Below the pieces are notes generated by a model, which was not told the origin of the DNA, ran no database searches, and saw only the letters and a program-made list of their open reading frames with translations. A DNA stretch of 47,441 nucleotides, from positions 1 to 47,441 of the forward strand of contig CAYVQF010000045.1 in assembly GCA_964454015.1 (NCBI GenBank), in the 5' to 3' direction. Origin of the DNA: CAYVQF01 sp964454015. GTDB taxonomy: Bacteria > Myxococcota_A > Bradymonadia > UBA4248. Shown piece by piece: positions 25,906 to 35,893 of the stretch. The translations under genes and the position numbers were made by a program. Positions within the stretch are counted from its first letter, which is position 1. Each line of letters begins with the position of its first letter.

Positions 25906-26544
25906 CTAAAACTTACCAAATAAATGCGTAAGCTTACAGTCCAAAGCCGTGGCGATTTTGTACAGCGAAGACACCGACGCCGAAGACTCCGCACGCTCAA
26001 TCTGCGACAGCAGACTCACGGATAAACCCGTGCGCCGACTCATCTGCTTCAGTGTCAGGCTCTGCGCCTTCCGCATCCGACGAATCGTATCGCCAATGGT
26101 CGCATGCAGCTCCTCTTCCGGGTTGCACAGCAAATTCTTCTGGCGAAGGATGGTCTCTATCGCCAAAAACAACTGCTCCGTATCAAAGGGCTTCTGGATA
26201 TAGTCCGAGACGGACTGCTTCAGAGACTGAACCGCCGTCTCCACCGTCGGATAGCCTGTCACCACGACCACCGCAATGTCGTCGTCGTAACGGCGTATCT
26301 GATCCAGAAGGTCCATCCCATTGAGACCTGGCATCACCAAGTCAAGAATGACAATGTGATAGGTCCCCTCGCGCAGCACCGCCAAGGTCTCGCAGGGGTC
26401 GGTCATCGATTTGACGGTGATACCAAAACGGGCACCCAACAGATGCTCCAAGTTGGTACACACATCCCGGTCGTCATCGACGACCAACACCCCGATGGGA
26501 AGACGCGAAGAGGCTGACGCCATTGTCACTGTTGAGTCGTCCAT
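25906..26544 (-). CDS. Response regulator with receiver domain fused to C-terminal XRE-type helix-turn-helix
   Basis: 212 residues. Residues about 17-130 are a CheY-like receiver, with acidic D-D-D at 23-25, phosphoacceptor Asp68 in I-L-D-L-V-M-P-G-L-N-G, and Lys118 in Q-K-P-F. Residues about 145-208 are an HTH_3/XRE DNA-binding domain (I-R-R-M-R-K-A-Q-S-L-T-L-K-Q-M-S-R-R-T-G-L-S-V-S-L-L-S-Q split as usual, then I-E-R). The pairing is uncommon, since receivers usually carry OmpR, LuxR or Fis-type effectors. It is encoded immediately upstream of the BMC-P and aldolase genes on the same strand, so it is the obvious candidate regulator of that unit (inference). No histidine kinase gene is adjacent. 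Start ATG at 26544; an in-frame ATG at 26523 is a possible alternative. Confidence 0.9.
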   Translation of the reverse strand: MDDSTVTMASASSRLPIGVLVVDDDRDVCTNLEHLLGARFGITVKSMTDPCETLAVLREGTYHIVILDLVMPGLNGMDLLDQIRRYDDDIAVVVVTGYPTVETAVQSLKQSVSDYIQKPFDTEQLFLAIETILRQKNLLCNPEEELHATIGDTIRRMRKAQSLTLKQMSRRTGLSVSLLSQIERAESSASVSSLYKIATALDCKLTHLFGKF

Positions 26545-26706
26545 CCACCTGCCTGTCTCACCTTAGTCGGTTCAAACCCTGCAGACCCCAAACCACGAAG
26601 TGGACACTAGCGTCACCCATCACCCATCCACTGCATCACTTTAACACAAGCGCCAAAACCTGTCGAGGCGACGCTACATAACTACCTACACCTACCTTCG
26701 CACCGC

Positions 26707-27747
26707 ATGCCCAATCCACTCGACTTGGCCACGATGGCACAAAACGCCGCGATCGACCTCATCGCCTACCTGCCCGCCACCAAAGCCAAAACATACCACC
26801 ATTTCAATCACTTCATCACCGAGGGGCGCCACGCCGGCATGCGCTATCTGGCCCACCAACCACAACGACGCATCCACCCTCGTGGCGCCTGGCCACCCGC
26901 CCAGGCCATGCTCCTCTGCGCCGTCATCTTGCCCCCCCCCACTGACGCCCTCGCAGCAACCACAGGCCCGCTCCTGGCGCGCTACGCTCACTTCATGGAC
27001 TACCACCGTTGGCTCCCCCGGCGCCTCGAATCCCTCGGCCAAATGCTGGCGGCGCGTTTCCCTGATCTGAATTGCAAAGTCCTCGTCGACACGGGGCCCC
27101 TCCTCGAGAGAGATTTCGCCGCCCAAGCCGGCATCGGCTGGGTCGGCAAAAACAACCTCATCGTCCACCCCGACGCGGGTTCGCACCTCCTCCTCGGCGT
27201 CCTCCTCCTCGACCGCGCCCTGCCCTGCCCAACCCACCCACCCGTGGACGATCGCTGCGGCCACTGCCGACGTTGTCTCGACGCCTGTCCCACAGGCGCC
27301 CTCATCAAGCCCTACACCCTCGACGCCAGCCGTTGCATCGCCTACCTCACCAGCCAGCATCGCGGCCCCATACCAGAAGCACTGCGCCCCCTCATGGGCA
27401 CCCACCTCTGGGGCTGCGATCGCTGCCAAGAAGTCTGCCCGCACAACCGCCACCCCCAACCGCCCCGTCAAGACCCGCCACAAGGCAAGCTGAACGAAAT
27501 CCCCCTGCGCGACTTCCTCCTCAGCCCACCAGGGATGCGCCGTCGCCTCAGCGACACCGTCATGGCCCGCGCCAACCTCACCCAGCTTGCCCACCTGGCC
27601 ACCGTCGTCATGGCTAACCTAAAAGACCCGAGCGCTGTGCCGCACCTGGAGGTTGTCGCGCACAACCACCCAACGGCAACCCTCCGCGAGCACGCCGCCT
27701 GGGCCCTCGACCACCTCACTATACCTCCGGCCAAGCCTAGCTCTTGA
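26707..27747 (+). CDS. queG: Epoxyqueuosine reductase
   Basis: 346 residues. QueG performs the last step of queuosine synthesis, reducing epoxyqueuosine in tRNA with a cobalamin cofactor and two [4Fe-4S] clusters. The ferredoxin-like Cys sets are intact: Cys184, 187, 190, 194 in C-G-H-C-R-R-C-L-D-A-C-P-T-G-A, and Cys237, 240, 244 in C-D-R-C-Q-E-V-C-P-H-N, with Cys210 also available. The proposed proton-donor Asp is Asp136 in L-L-E-R-D-F-A, and G-W-V-G-K-N is conserved. The C-terminal part is helical and HEAT-like, as in the family. Length is close to normal. The ATG at 26707 lies 162 bp from the divergent receiver-XRE gene. Confidence 0.95.
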   Translation: MPNPLDLATMAQNAAIDLIAYLPATKAKTYHHFNHFITEGRHAGMRYLAHQPQRRIHPRGAWPPAQAMLLCAVILPPPTDALAATTGPLLARYAHFMDYHRWLPRRLESLGQMLAARFPDLNCKVLVDTGPLLERDFAAQAGIGWVGKNNLIVHPDAGSHLLLGVLLLDRALPCPTHPPVDDRCGHCRRCLDACPTGALIKPYTLDASRCIAYLTSQHRGPIPEALRPLMGTHLWGCDRCQEVCPHNRHPQPPRQDPPQGKLNEIPLRDFLLSPPGMRRRLSDTVMARANLTQLAHLATVVMANLKDPSAVPHLEVVAHNHPTATLREHAAWALDHLTIPPAKPSS

Positions 27748-27920
27748 ACGGCGCGCGTGTGGGCGCTACCCCCTGCGGACTCCCACCCCAGCGACGCGTC
27801 AGGCGGACAACCTCACCACCATTGACCTACTCCTACGGGTGTGCGAAAGGCTGCCTGCGCGGCCTGAACCGCACGCCCAACATCGCCGCTCCCACGCGGC
27901 CGTTCGCAGAGAGGCCCCCC

Positions 27921-29947
27921 ATGCACCATGAAGGCTTGCTATTGAATGGAATCGACGCCTTGGAAGGGCACCTGCGCCAAAGCTTGCTCGCCCTCCTGAA
28001 CCAGCTCGAACCCGAACCCGCCATCACGGCTGCTGATCTCGCGTTTGCGGCCGTCCCCGAAGGCAACCCCGGCGACGTCGCCCTCCCCTGCTTCGCGCTC
28101 CGCGGCCGCCTCTCCGCGTTGCCGCCGGCCCAACGCAACAACCCCATGGGCATCGCCCAGCGCATCGCCGACGTCTGGAACAGCGACCCCGTCGTGAGCA
28201 CCGCCGTCGCCGCTGGCCCCTACGTCAACTTCACCTACGCCACTCCTACCCTGGCCCGAACCGTCGTCACTGACGTCCTCAGCCAAAATCGGCGCGTTGG
28301 GGGAGGCCGCTGCCCCAAGCCACAACACATCGTCATCGAGTTCTCCGCACCCAACACCAACAAGCCCCAGCACTTGGGCCATGTTCGCAACAACGTCTTG
28401 GGCAACGCCGTCGCCAAAATCCTCGCCCACCACGGCCACCAAGTCACCAAGGTCAATCTCGTCAACGACCGCGGTATTCACATCTGCAAGTCCATGCTCG
28501 CCTACCTCCGCTGGGGTAACGACACCACTCCCGCCAACAGCGGCATCAAAGGCGACCACCTCATCGGTTCGTTTTACGTGCGCTTCGAGCAAGCCTTCGC
28601 AGAAGAGTTCCAAACCTGGCTCGACGGCCCCGAGGGCCAGGCAGCCTTCGCCACCTGGAACGCCTCCGACGCCGGCCGGCGCGCCGCCGCCGCCCTCGCC
28701 AAGTGGCACGACGACGCACTGGCCCCCACAAAAAAGAAGGGCAAACGCAAAGCCCCCCCTGAACCAAACAAAGTCTTCAAGGACCAAATCAAGGATACCT
28801 ACTTCAACACCATCAGCCCCCTCGGCAAGGCCGCGCGCGATCTGCTGCTCCGCTGGGAACAGAGCGACCCTGAGGTCCTGACCCTCTGGCGACGACTCAA
28901 CCATTGGGTCCTCGAAGGCTTCGACGCCACCTACCAACGCATGGGGATCCACTTCGATCGTACCTACTTCGAAAGCCAAACCTATCAGCTCGGCAAAGCC
29001 TACGTCGACGAAGGTCTTGAACGCGCCATCTTCATCCGCCAACAAGACGGCGCCGTCGTTTTTCCCCTCGAGGGCATCGGCCTCACGGGAGAAAAAATCG
29101 TCCTCCGCTCCGATGGCACCAGCGTCTACATCACCCAAGACCTCGGCACGGCCATCGCCCGCTACGAAGAGCTGGCCTTTGAACGCATGATCTACGTCGT
29201 CGCCGACGAGCAAAACCACCACTTCAACGTCCTCTTCGGCATCCTCGGCGCCCTGCGCCCCCAACTCGCGGGCGCCTGCGAACACCTCGCCTATGGCCTC
29301 GTCCTCCTGCCACATGGCCGCATGAAGAGCCGCGAGGGCGCTGTGGTCGACGCCGACGACCTCATGCAAGAGATGCACGCCCTGGCCCGCAAAACCATTG
29401 ACGAGCGCAGCGCGGGCGATCACTACAGCGACACCCCCGAAGAAGAGCTCGTCCGCCGCGCCGAGCACATCGGCCTGGCCGGCCTCAAATACTACCTCCT
29501 CGACGTCAGCCCCGTCAGCACCATGGAGTTCAATCCCGAACAGTCCATCGACATGCAGGGACGCACCGGCGCCTACTGCCTCATGAACTACGCCCGGACG
29601 CGCTCCCTGCTCCGCAAGGCGGACGAAAACATCGACACCAAGAACCTGAAAGAGGCCCCCCTGCACCGCCTCCAAAGCCCCGAAGAACGCAAGCTGCTCC
29701 TCACCCTGGCCAAATGGCCCGAGACCGTTGCCTGGGCCGCTGATGGCCGTGACCCCTCTCGCATCGCCGAGTACCTCTTCAACCTCAGCAAGGCCTTCGC
29801 CTTCATCTTCACCGACCGCACCAACCACCCCATCGCCACCTGCACCGATCCAGAGCTGCGCCAAGCCCGCTTGCACCTCGTCGCCGCCATTGGCATGGTA
29901 TTGGGTGTTGGCCTCGACTTGCTCGGCATCCAGACCCTGGAAGAAAT

Positions 29948-29951
<4 letters not shown>
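27921..29951 (+). CDS. argS: Arginyl-tRNA synthetase
   Basis: 676 residues from the ATG at 27921, which has GAGAGG upstream; the in-frame extension back to 27744 has no family resemblance. This class I synthetase charges tRNA-Arg. The HIGH motif reads H-L-G-H (151-154) in F-S-A-P-N-T-N-K-P-Q-H-L-G-H-V-R-N-N. The KMSKS-equivalent is M-K-S-R-E-G from residue 468. The C-terminal anticodon-binding DALR-type domain has Y-C-L-M-N-Y-A-R-T-R-S-L. A Lys/Arg-rich stretch at 271-277 (K-K-K-G-K-R-K) and its surroundings look like an insertion in the catalytic domain. Total length is above the ~550-580 of E. coli-type enzymes. The stop overlaps the GTG start of the next gene. Confidence 0.95.
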
Positions 29952-31161
<1,210 letters not shown>

Positions 31162-31162
<1 letters not shown>

Positions 31163-32541
31163 TGCCTGCCCCCCTCGCCATTCACTTCGACGCCGGCTCC
31201 CTTGTCGTCAGCGGTGCTCAAGCCAGCCCCACTGCCACTTGCCTCCCCGACGCCTTTGTCTGGGATCCACGGGTCCAAGCCTGGCGCGCTTTGGCGCTCC
31301 ATTATCGGCCCCTCATCGCCAAGCTCACGCGCCTCTCCCTCCCCTTCGATGACCACGCCCGCACCTACCAACCCACCCCCTGGCATCACCGGGCCCGTCT
31401 CTCCCCCTTCCCCCATCAAGAACAAGCCATCGACGCCTGGGAAGCCCATGGCCGCTGCGGCCTCGTCGTCCTCCCCACGGGTGCGGGAAAAACCTTCGTC
31501 GCCGAGCTGGCCATCGCCCGCGTAGGGCGCCCCACCCTCGTCGTCACCCCCACCCTCGACCTCATGCATCAGTGGTACGAATGCCTCTTTGCCGCCTTCG
31601 GCCAAGAACCGGGGCTCATCGGCGGTGGCTACTACGAAGTCAGCGACCTGGCCGTCACCACCTATGACTCGGCGTACCTTCACATGGAGCGCTTCGGCAA
31701 CCGCTACGCATTCATCGTCTTCGACGAAGCCCACCATTTGCCTAGCACCAGCTACGCCCTAGCGGCACAACACGCCATCGCTCCCTTCCGCCTGGGGCTC
31801 ACTGCCACCCCTGAACGCAGCGATGGCGGCGAATCCCTCTACGACACCCTCATCGGCCCCCAGGTCTATACCAAGACCATCAAAGCGCTCGCTGGGACCC
31901 ATCTCGCCACCTATGACACCACCCAGGTCGAGGTCGACCTCGACGCCGATGAACGCGAGACCTATGCCCGCGAACGGGGAATCTATACGGCCTTCGTCCG
32001 CGCGCGCGCCATCCGCATGAGCAGTCCCGACGGCTGGACCACTTTCTTGAAGGCTTGTGCCACCTCCAAAGAAGGGCGACGCGCCCTCCTGGCCTACCGC
32101 GCCTATCGCCGCATCGCCCAATGCTGCCGCGCCAAAATGGACTACCTCGCCTTGCTGCTGCGCCGACACCAGCAGGACCGCCTCATGGTCTTCACCCACG
32201 ACAACGAGACGGTCTATGCCATCTCCCGGCGCTTTCTGCTCCCTGCCATCACTCACCAGACCCCCATCAAAGAGCGAAAATCCATCCTCGCCGCTTTCAA
32301 CACGGGCACCTATCCTGCCATTGTCACTGGCCGCGTCCTCAACGAAGGCGTCAACGTGCCTGCGGCCAACGTCGCCGTCGTCATGTCCGGAAGCGGCAGC
32401 GTCAGAGAGCACGTCCAGCGGCTCGGCAGAATCTTGCGCCCCCGCACGGGCAAGCACGCCCTGCTCTACGAGCTCGTCGCCCGCGACACCGCCGAGGAGT
32501 TCGTCAGCGAACGCCGCCGCGAGCACGACGCTTACCGCTGA
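31162..32541 (+). CDS. XPB/Rad25-like superfamily 2 DNA helicase
   Basis: 459 residues. The ATG at 31162 shares one base with the previous stop (TGATG). A short N-terminal domain (about 1-80) precedes the helicase core. Motifs are Q-like P-H-Q-E-Q-A-I, Walker A P-T-G-A-G-K-T (105-111), D-E-A-H (188-191), T-A-T-P-E-R (motif III), a late T-G-R-V-L-N-E-G-V-N-V-P (motif V) and H-V-Q-R-L-G-R-I-L-R-P-R (motif VI). The order and wording resemble archaeal and bacterial XPB, which opens DNA 3' to 5' in repair. It has no nuclease domain of its own, and no Bax1-type nuclease gene follows. The 3' end overlaps by 10 bp with the convergent methyltransferase gene. It could serve in repair, or with the methyltransferase in defence; the sequence does not decide. 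Confidence 0.87.
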
Positions 32542-35147
32542 CCTCCTCTGGCCTCAGCGGCCGCCAACCGTTCCCAGGCCGCCAACACCCCCTCAGCGCT
32601 GCGATAGGCCCCCCAACGCGCCATCTCGCGCCGCGCCAGCACGGGAAAGGAGGCCAGGACCGCCGCCACATCTGACCGCGATGCGCCGTAGAGGCGAAAA
32701 TACGCCGCATCGATCTCACAGCGCAGTTGCAAGCGCCGCCCCTCATCCCAGCGCTGTGGGCGCGGCGGCGCCCCCAAGGCCACTGCCACGTGCGCCATCT
32801 CCACGTTGGTGCACACCAACGCGAGCACCCGCGGCAACAGCCAAGCGGCCACACTCGAGCCCACCTCCCACGGGCATGGCGCGCTGTAACGCTCGGGTGA
32901 CAAGATCGGCACCTGCTTGAGAACGAAGTGGTTCAGGTTGGTGCCACCCAGCTTCTGCCGCACCAAATAGTCAACCACCAAAGCGTTCAGGTTGGCCATC
33001 AACAGCGGCGCCAGATGACGGTGTTCCCGGTCCACCAGCAGCAGAGGCAGGCTGTTGCCAACACCACTGCGCGGCAAGAGACTCGCGATGAGCGTCCGGG
33101 CGTTGGTCGGACTGCTGATGCTGCGAAAACCAAGGAGCCACTCGGCGTCCCACTGGCCCAAGCGGGCATCGACCAGACGTTGCCGTACCCAGAAGCGGGG
33201 CAAGCTCACGAAGCAGGGATCGGCTTTCACCGAAGGCGACGCGACGCGCCAACCAAGTCCCCCTGCCGCAGCGTCGGCCCCGCAATGAGACCCATGCCGG
33301 TGATCGAAAGCCGTGACCATCTTGGCTTCGTACAGCGGCAGCCAACGCTCACCATCTCCCACCTGGTGGTTGCCAATCAGCACACAACCCACCGCCGCCA
33401 GCTCTGCAGCCGTCGCGAAGTGGGCGCGGTCGTTGGTCATGTCGAAGAGACGCACCAGAGAAAGACCCCAGCGATTGCCCTCGGGATCACCCTCATCCCA
33501 CAGCACTGGGACCTTCTCGTGCATGGCCAGCCCGCGCGCAGCATCCGCCGCGCTGCGCCAGGGAGCCACCGTGTGGGTGTTGGGATTGCACCGCGCCAGC
33601 ATCGCCGATGTGACGGCCACGTCTCGGCCCTCCTCCCGCAGCTCGTCAGGATGCTGGAGAAAGAACGCGAAGCGCGGCGGCTTCGACGTTGGACACGCGC
33701 TGAGGCTGAGCAAGGAGAAGCGAAAGCGACGATCCACATCGGCGAACCAACCCAGCCGGTTCTCGAAGTCCCACAGCGTGTCCACTTGGCGACGCCGCAT
33801 AAAATCCGCAAAGAGGTCTCGGGTCGAAAAATCCGTGGCGATACCGCTCGGCACGATGAGCCCTGCCCGCCCATGGGGGGCCATCAAATCGCGGCACAGC
33901 TCGGCAAAGAGCGCATAGGTGTTGACATCTCCTCGCGCCGACAGGGGAAAGCGTCCGCTGTTGCGCACCCAGCGGCTGCGAAACAGCGCCTCACTTCGCG
34001 CCGCCTCCAATTGGCCACCTGCCGCCTCCCTTCCTGACACCTCCCCGAACCACTCGCGCGCCTGCGCCTTGAGGCGCTCCCATGGCGGATTGCACAGCAC
34101 CAGGGCAAAACGCAACCCTGCCTCGTCTGGCCGCCGTCCAAAGGCCAGCGGCCAGTGAAAGGCGCGCCTCCACCCGCGGGAGGCCATCGCGCCTGCGTCA
34201 CGCAGGCCACGGGCGCACTGCGCCGTGGCATCGGCCCAAGTGCCGCACCACGCCCCCTCAGCGCGCGGTCCGAGCCCCAACAGCGCGTCGCCACAGCGAA
34301 CATGCTTCGCGACGCGTCCCACCAAGTCCCGAGTCAACGCCGCGCCAGCGCCCTCCAGACACAGCACCGCGCGACACAACTCAACGGCGAGTGGATCCAC
34401 ATCCAAACCAAAGACCGACGCACCCAGCACCAACGCCAGCGCTTCTCCTGGTGGCATCCCATTGTACGCTACCCAGGCGGCGGCAACTTCGCGCGCCGCA
34501 GCCATCAACAGCCGTCCACTCCCACAAGCGGGATCACAAATGCGCAGGCGTCCAAGGGCGGCCAGCGCATCGGGCGCACCCGTGGCGCGCTCCAAGAGTG
34601 GCGCGAGGTTGCGCCCCACGAGCAGTCGCACCAACGGCTCCGGGCTGTAGTAGACGCCCTGCTGTTTGCGCCGCCATCCGCCGACCCTGCCGCGGTTCGC
34701 GGCGCCCACGCTCAGACGTTCGCACAGGGCACCCAACGCGCTCAGGCCTCCCTGGGCCCAAGGCACGGCCCGCAGCAGATCCAGGCCCCGCTGCAACGCA
34801 TCCCATGCCGGCTCTACCGCCGCCAGACACGTGAAATCGGCGTCTGGCCCCGTCGTCGCTGCGCCGTCGCCGAGGTCCATGGCCAAGGGCAAGGGTGCGT
34901 CTGCCACACCCAGGGCCTGCACATCGCCGAGCAACGCCGACCACAGCGCGCGCTCCCGCAAACGCTGCGTGTAACGCCAGCGGCTGCGAAGCAAACCCAG
35001 GCTCTCGGCCGCGTAGAGGGTGGCCAGCCGCACCATGAGTTGCAGCACCAGCCTCTCAGCGCCGCTCGCCCCCAGCGCCTGGGTGCCCGCAATCGCCTGC
35101 ATGAGCGCGCCATGGGCGCGCACGCACCGCGCGCTCACCTCCCTCAC
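32532..35147 (-). CDS. Eco57I-type N6-adenine DNA methyltransferase, apparently without nuclease domain
   Basis: 871 residues from GTG at 35147 (GAGGAGG eight bases upstream); GTG codons at 35186 and 35183 are in frame but lack a ribosome site. A helical N-terminal region of about 160 residues has L-Y-A-A-E-S-L-G-L-L, typical of the segment before the methylase core in type IIG enzymes. Then come G-V-Y-Y-S-P-E-P-L-V, S-adenosylmethionine motif I D-P-A-C-G-S-G (205-211) and catalytic N-P-P-W (352-355). The C-terminal half has the target-recognition style seen with these enzymes (L-G-F-R-S-I-S-S-P-T-N-A-R-T, R-Q-K-L-G-G-T-N-L-N-H-F). No PD-(D/E)XK nuclease motif is recognised at either end. It may be an orphan epigenetic methylase or the modification part of a split system. 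Confidence 0.85.
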   Translation of the reverse strand: MREVSARCVRAHGALMQAIAGTQALGASGAERLVLQLMVRLATLYAAESLGLLRSRWRYTQRLRERALWSALLGDVQALGVADAPLPLAMDLGDGAATTGPDADFTCLAAVEPAWDALQRGLDLLRAVPWAQGGLSALGALCERLSVGAANRGRVGGWRRKQQGVYYSPEPLVRLLVGRNLAPLLERATGAPDALAALGRLRICDPACGSGRLLMAAAREVAAAWVAYNGMPPGEALALVLGASVFGLDVDPLAVELCRAVLCLEGAGAALTRDLVGRVAKHVRCGDALLGLGPRAEGAWCGTWADATAQCARGLRDAGAMASRGWRRAFHWPLAFGRRPDEAGLRFALVLCNPPWERLKAQAREWFGEVSGREAAGGQLEAARSEALFRSRWVRNSGRFPLSARGDVNTYALFAELCRDLMAPHGRAGLIVPSGIATDFSTRDLFADFMRRRQVDTLWDFENRLGWFADVDRRFRFSLLSLSACPTSKPPRFAFFLQHPDELREEGRDVAVTSAMLARCNPNTHTVAPWRSAADAARGLAMHEKVPVLWDEGDPEGNRWGLSLVRLFDMTNDRAHFATAAELAAVGCVLIGNHQVGDGERWLPLYEAKMVTAFDHRHGSHCGADAAAGGLGWRVASPSVKADPCFVSLPRFWVRQRLVDARLGQWDAEWLLGFRSISSPTNARTLIASLLPRSGVGNSLPLLLVDREHRHLAPLLMANLNALVVDYLVRQKLGGTNLNHFVLKQVPILSPERYSAPCPWEVGSSVAAWLLPRVLALVCTNVEMAHVAVALGAPPRPQRWDEGRRLQLRCEIDAAYFRLYGASRSDVAAVLASFPVLARREMARWGAYRSAEGVLAAWERLAAAEARGGQR

Positions 35148-35477
35148 GGCCCCTGCCTCCTCGTGCTTCGCCACCTTCAGCACCACAGCCCAGCGCCGCG
35201 GTGCTCACTGTCGCCGCCTCCGCCATTCGAGCACAAAGGACGCATCCCGCCTAGGTCACGAGGTTGCACAAAAGAGCGCGATGGAATACCAACATACTGC
35301 AGGCTTAGACCTACCGACCGCAGTGGATGGGTTGGGCTTGGCGCATAGGTGAGGCCAGCCAGCGGCCTTGACACCTTTGCTTGTCTTTGTTAGACCGTGC
35401 CGATGAGACGAACCGTTTTCTGGGCCAGTGTCCGCCTGCGTTCCAGGACATGGCATGCAGCAAAATCGAGGCAAAGC
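35148..35477 (+). promoter_or_regulatory. Intergenic region with candidate promoter of the envelope gene cluster
   Basis: 330 bp between the methyltransferase gene (minus) and the DUF4398 lipoprotein gene (plus). It contains TTGACA (35368-35373), a 17-bp spacer and TAGACC (35391-35396; 3 of 6 matches), about 80 bp upstream of the lipoprotein ATG. The end nearest the methyltransferase could still be coding if that gene starts at 35186. I see no RNA gene, repeat or other gene here. Confidence 0.45.
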
Positions 35478-35813
35478 ATGCGCTTGAAAAGATTGATTAC
35501 CCTCCTCTTCCTTCTGACCGTCGTGTCACTCATCACCTCCGCCTGTGTGGGGCCAGTGTGGTCGACGGCCGACATCATGCGCGCTCAAAGCGCCCTCGAC
35601 GAAGCGAATCAAGCCAACGCTACGGAGCTGGCTCCCTATGAGTACACCCGCGCAGAGGAGATGCTGCGCAAAGCGCGTGAGCTCTGGGGCTACTCCCAAT
35701 TTGGCACCGCCCTCGATTACGCGGGCCAGGCCAAAGACATGGCCGAACGCGCCCGGCGCAAAGCCCAGAGCGATCCGTGGAAAGGTCCGCCAACGACCGC
35801 CGTCTCCTTCTGA
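35478..35813 (+). CDS. Small DUF4398-like lipoprotein
   Basis: 111 residues. The ATG at 35478 has GAGG upstream and gives a compact signal with a lipobox (S-L-I-T-S-A-C); the in-frame start at 35397 would add an unrelated extension over the promoter. The mature part is two amphipathic helices (A-Q-S-A-L-D-E-A-N-Q-A-N-A, Y-T-R-A-E-E-M-L-R-K-A-R-E-L-W-G), the DUF4398 pattern found in envelope lipoproteins and often next to OmpA genes. The helix A-L-D-Y-A-G-Q-A-K-D-M-A-E-R-A ends the domain. The next gene carries the same kind of region fused to OmpA, so the two probably act in one periplasmic/outer-membrane assembly (inference). Confidence 0.8.
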   Translation: MRLKRLITLLFLLTVVSLITSACVGPVWSTADIMRAQSALDEANQANATELAPYEYTRAEEMLRKARELWGYSQFGTALDYAGQAKDMAERARRKAQSDPWKGPPTTAVSF

Positions 35814-35893
35814 CGCTGGACCCAACCATCCCTAATGTGGCGCGCTTTCACGCGCGCGGACCTTTCTTCCCATGCTTTCTGAGAGTTCCGACC

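Noticed and set aside
26567..26590. GGTTCAAACCC, resembling a tRNA T-loop
   Set aside because: The flanking bases do not form a T-stem, and no acceptor, D or anticodon arm can be built around it.
26560..26620. A GG-N10-GC spacing upstream of the receiver-XRE gene, considered as a sigma54 promoter
   Set aside because: Only the invariant dinucleotides and a few flanking bases match; the -24 element is otherwise poor, so it is not listed as a feature.
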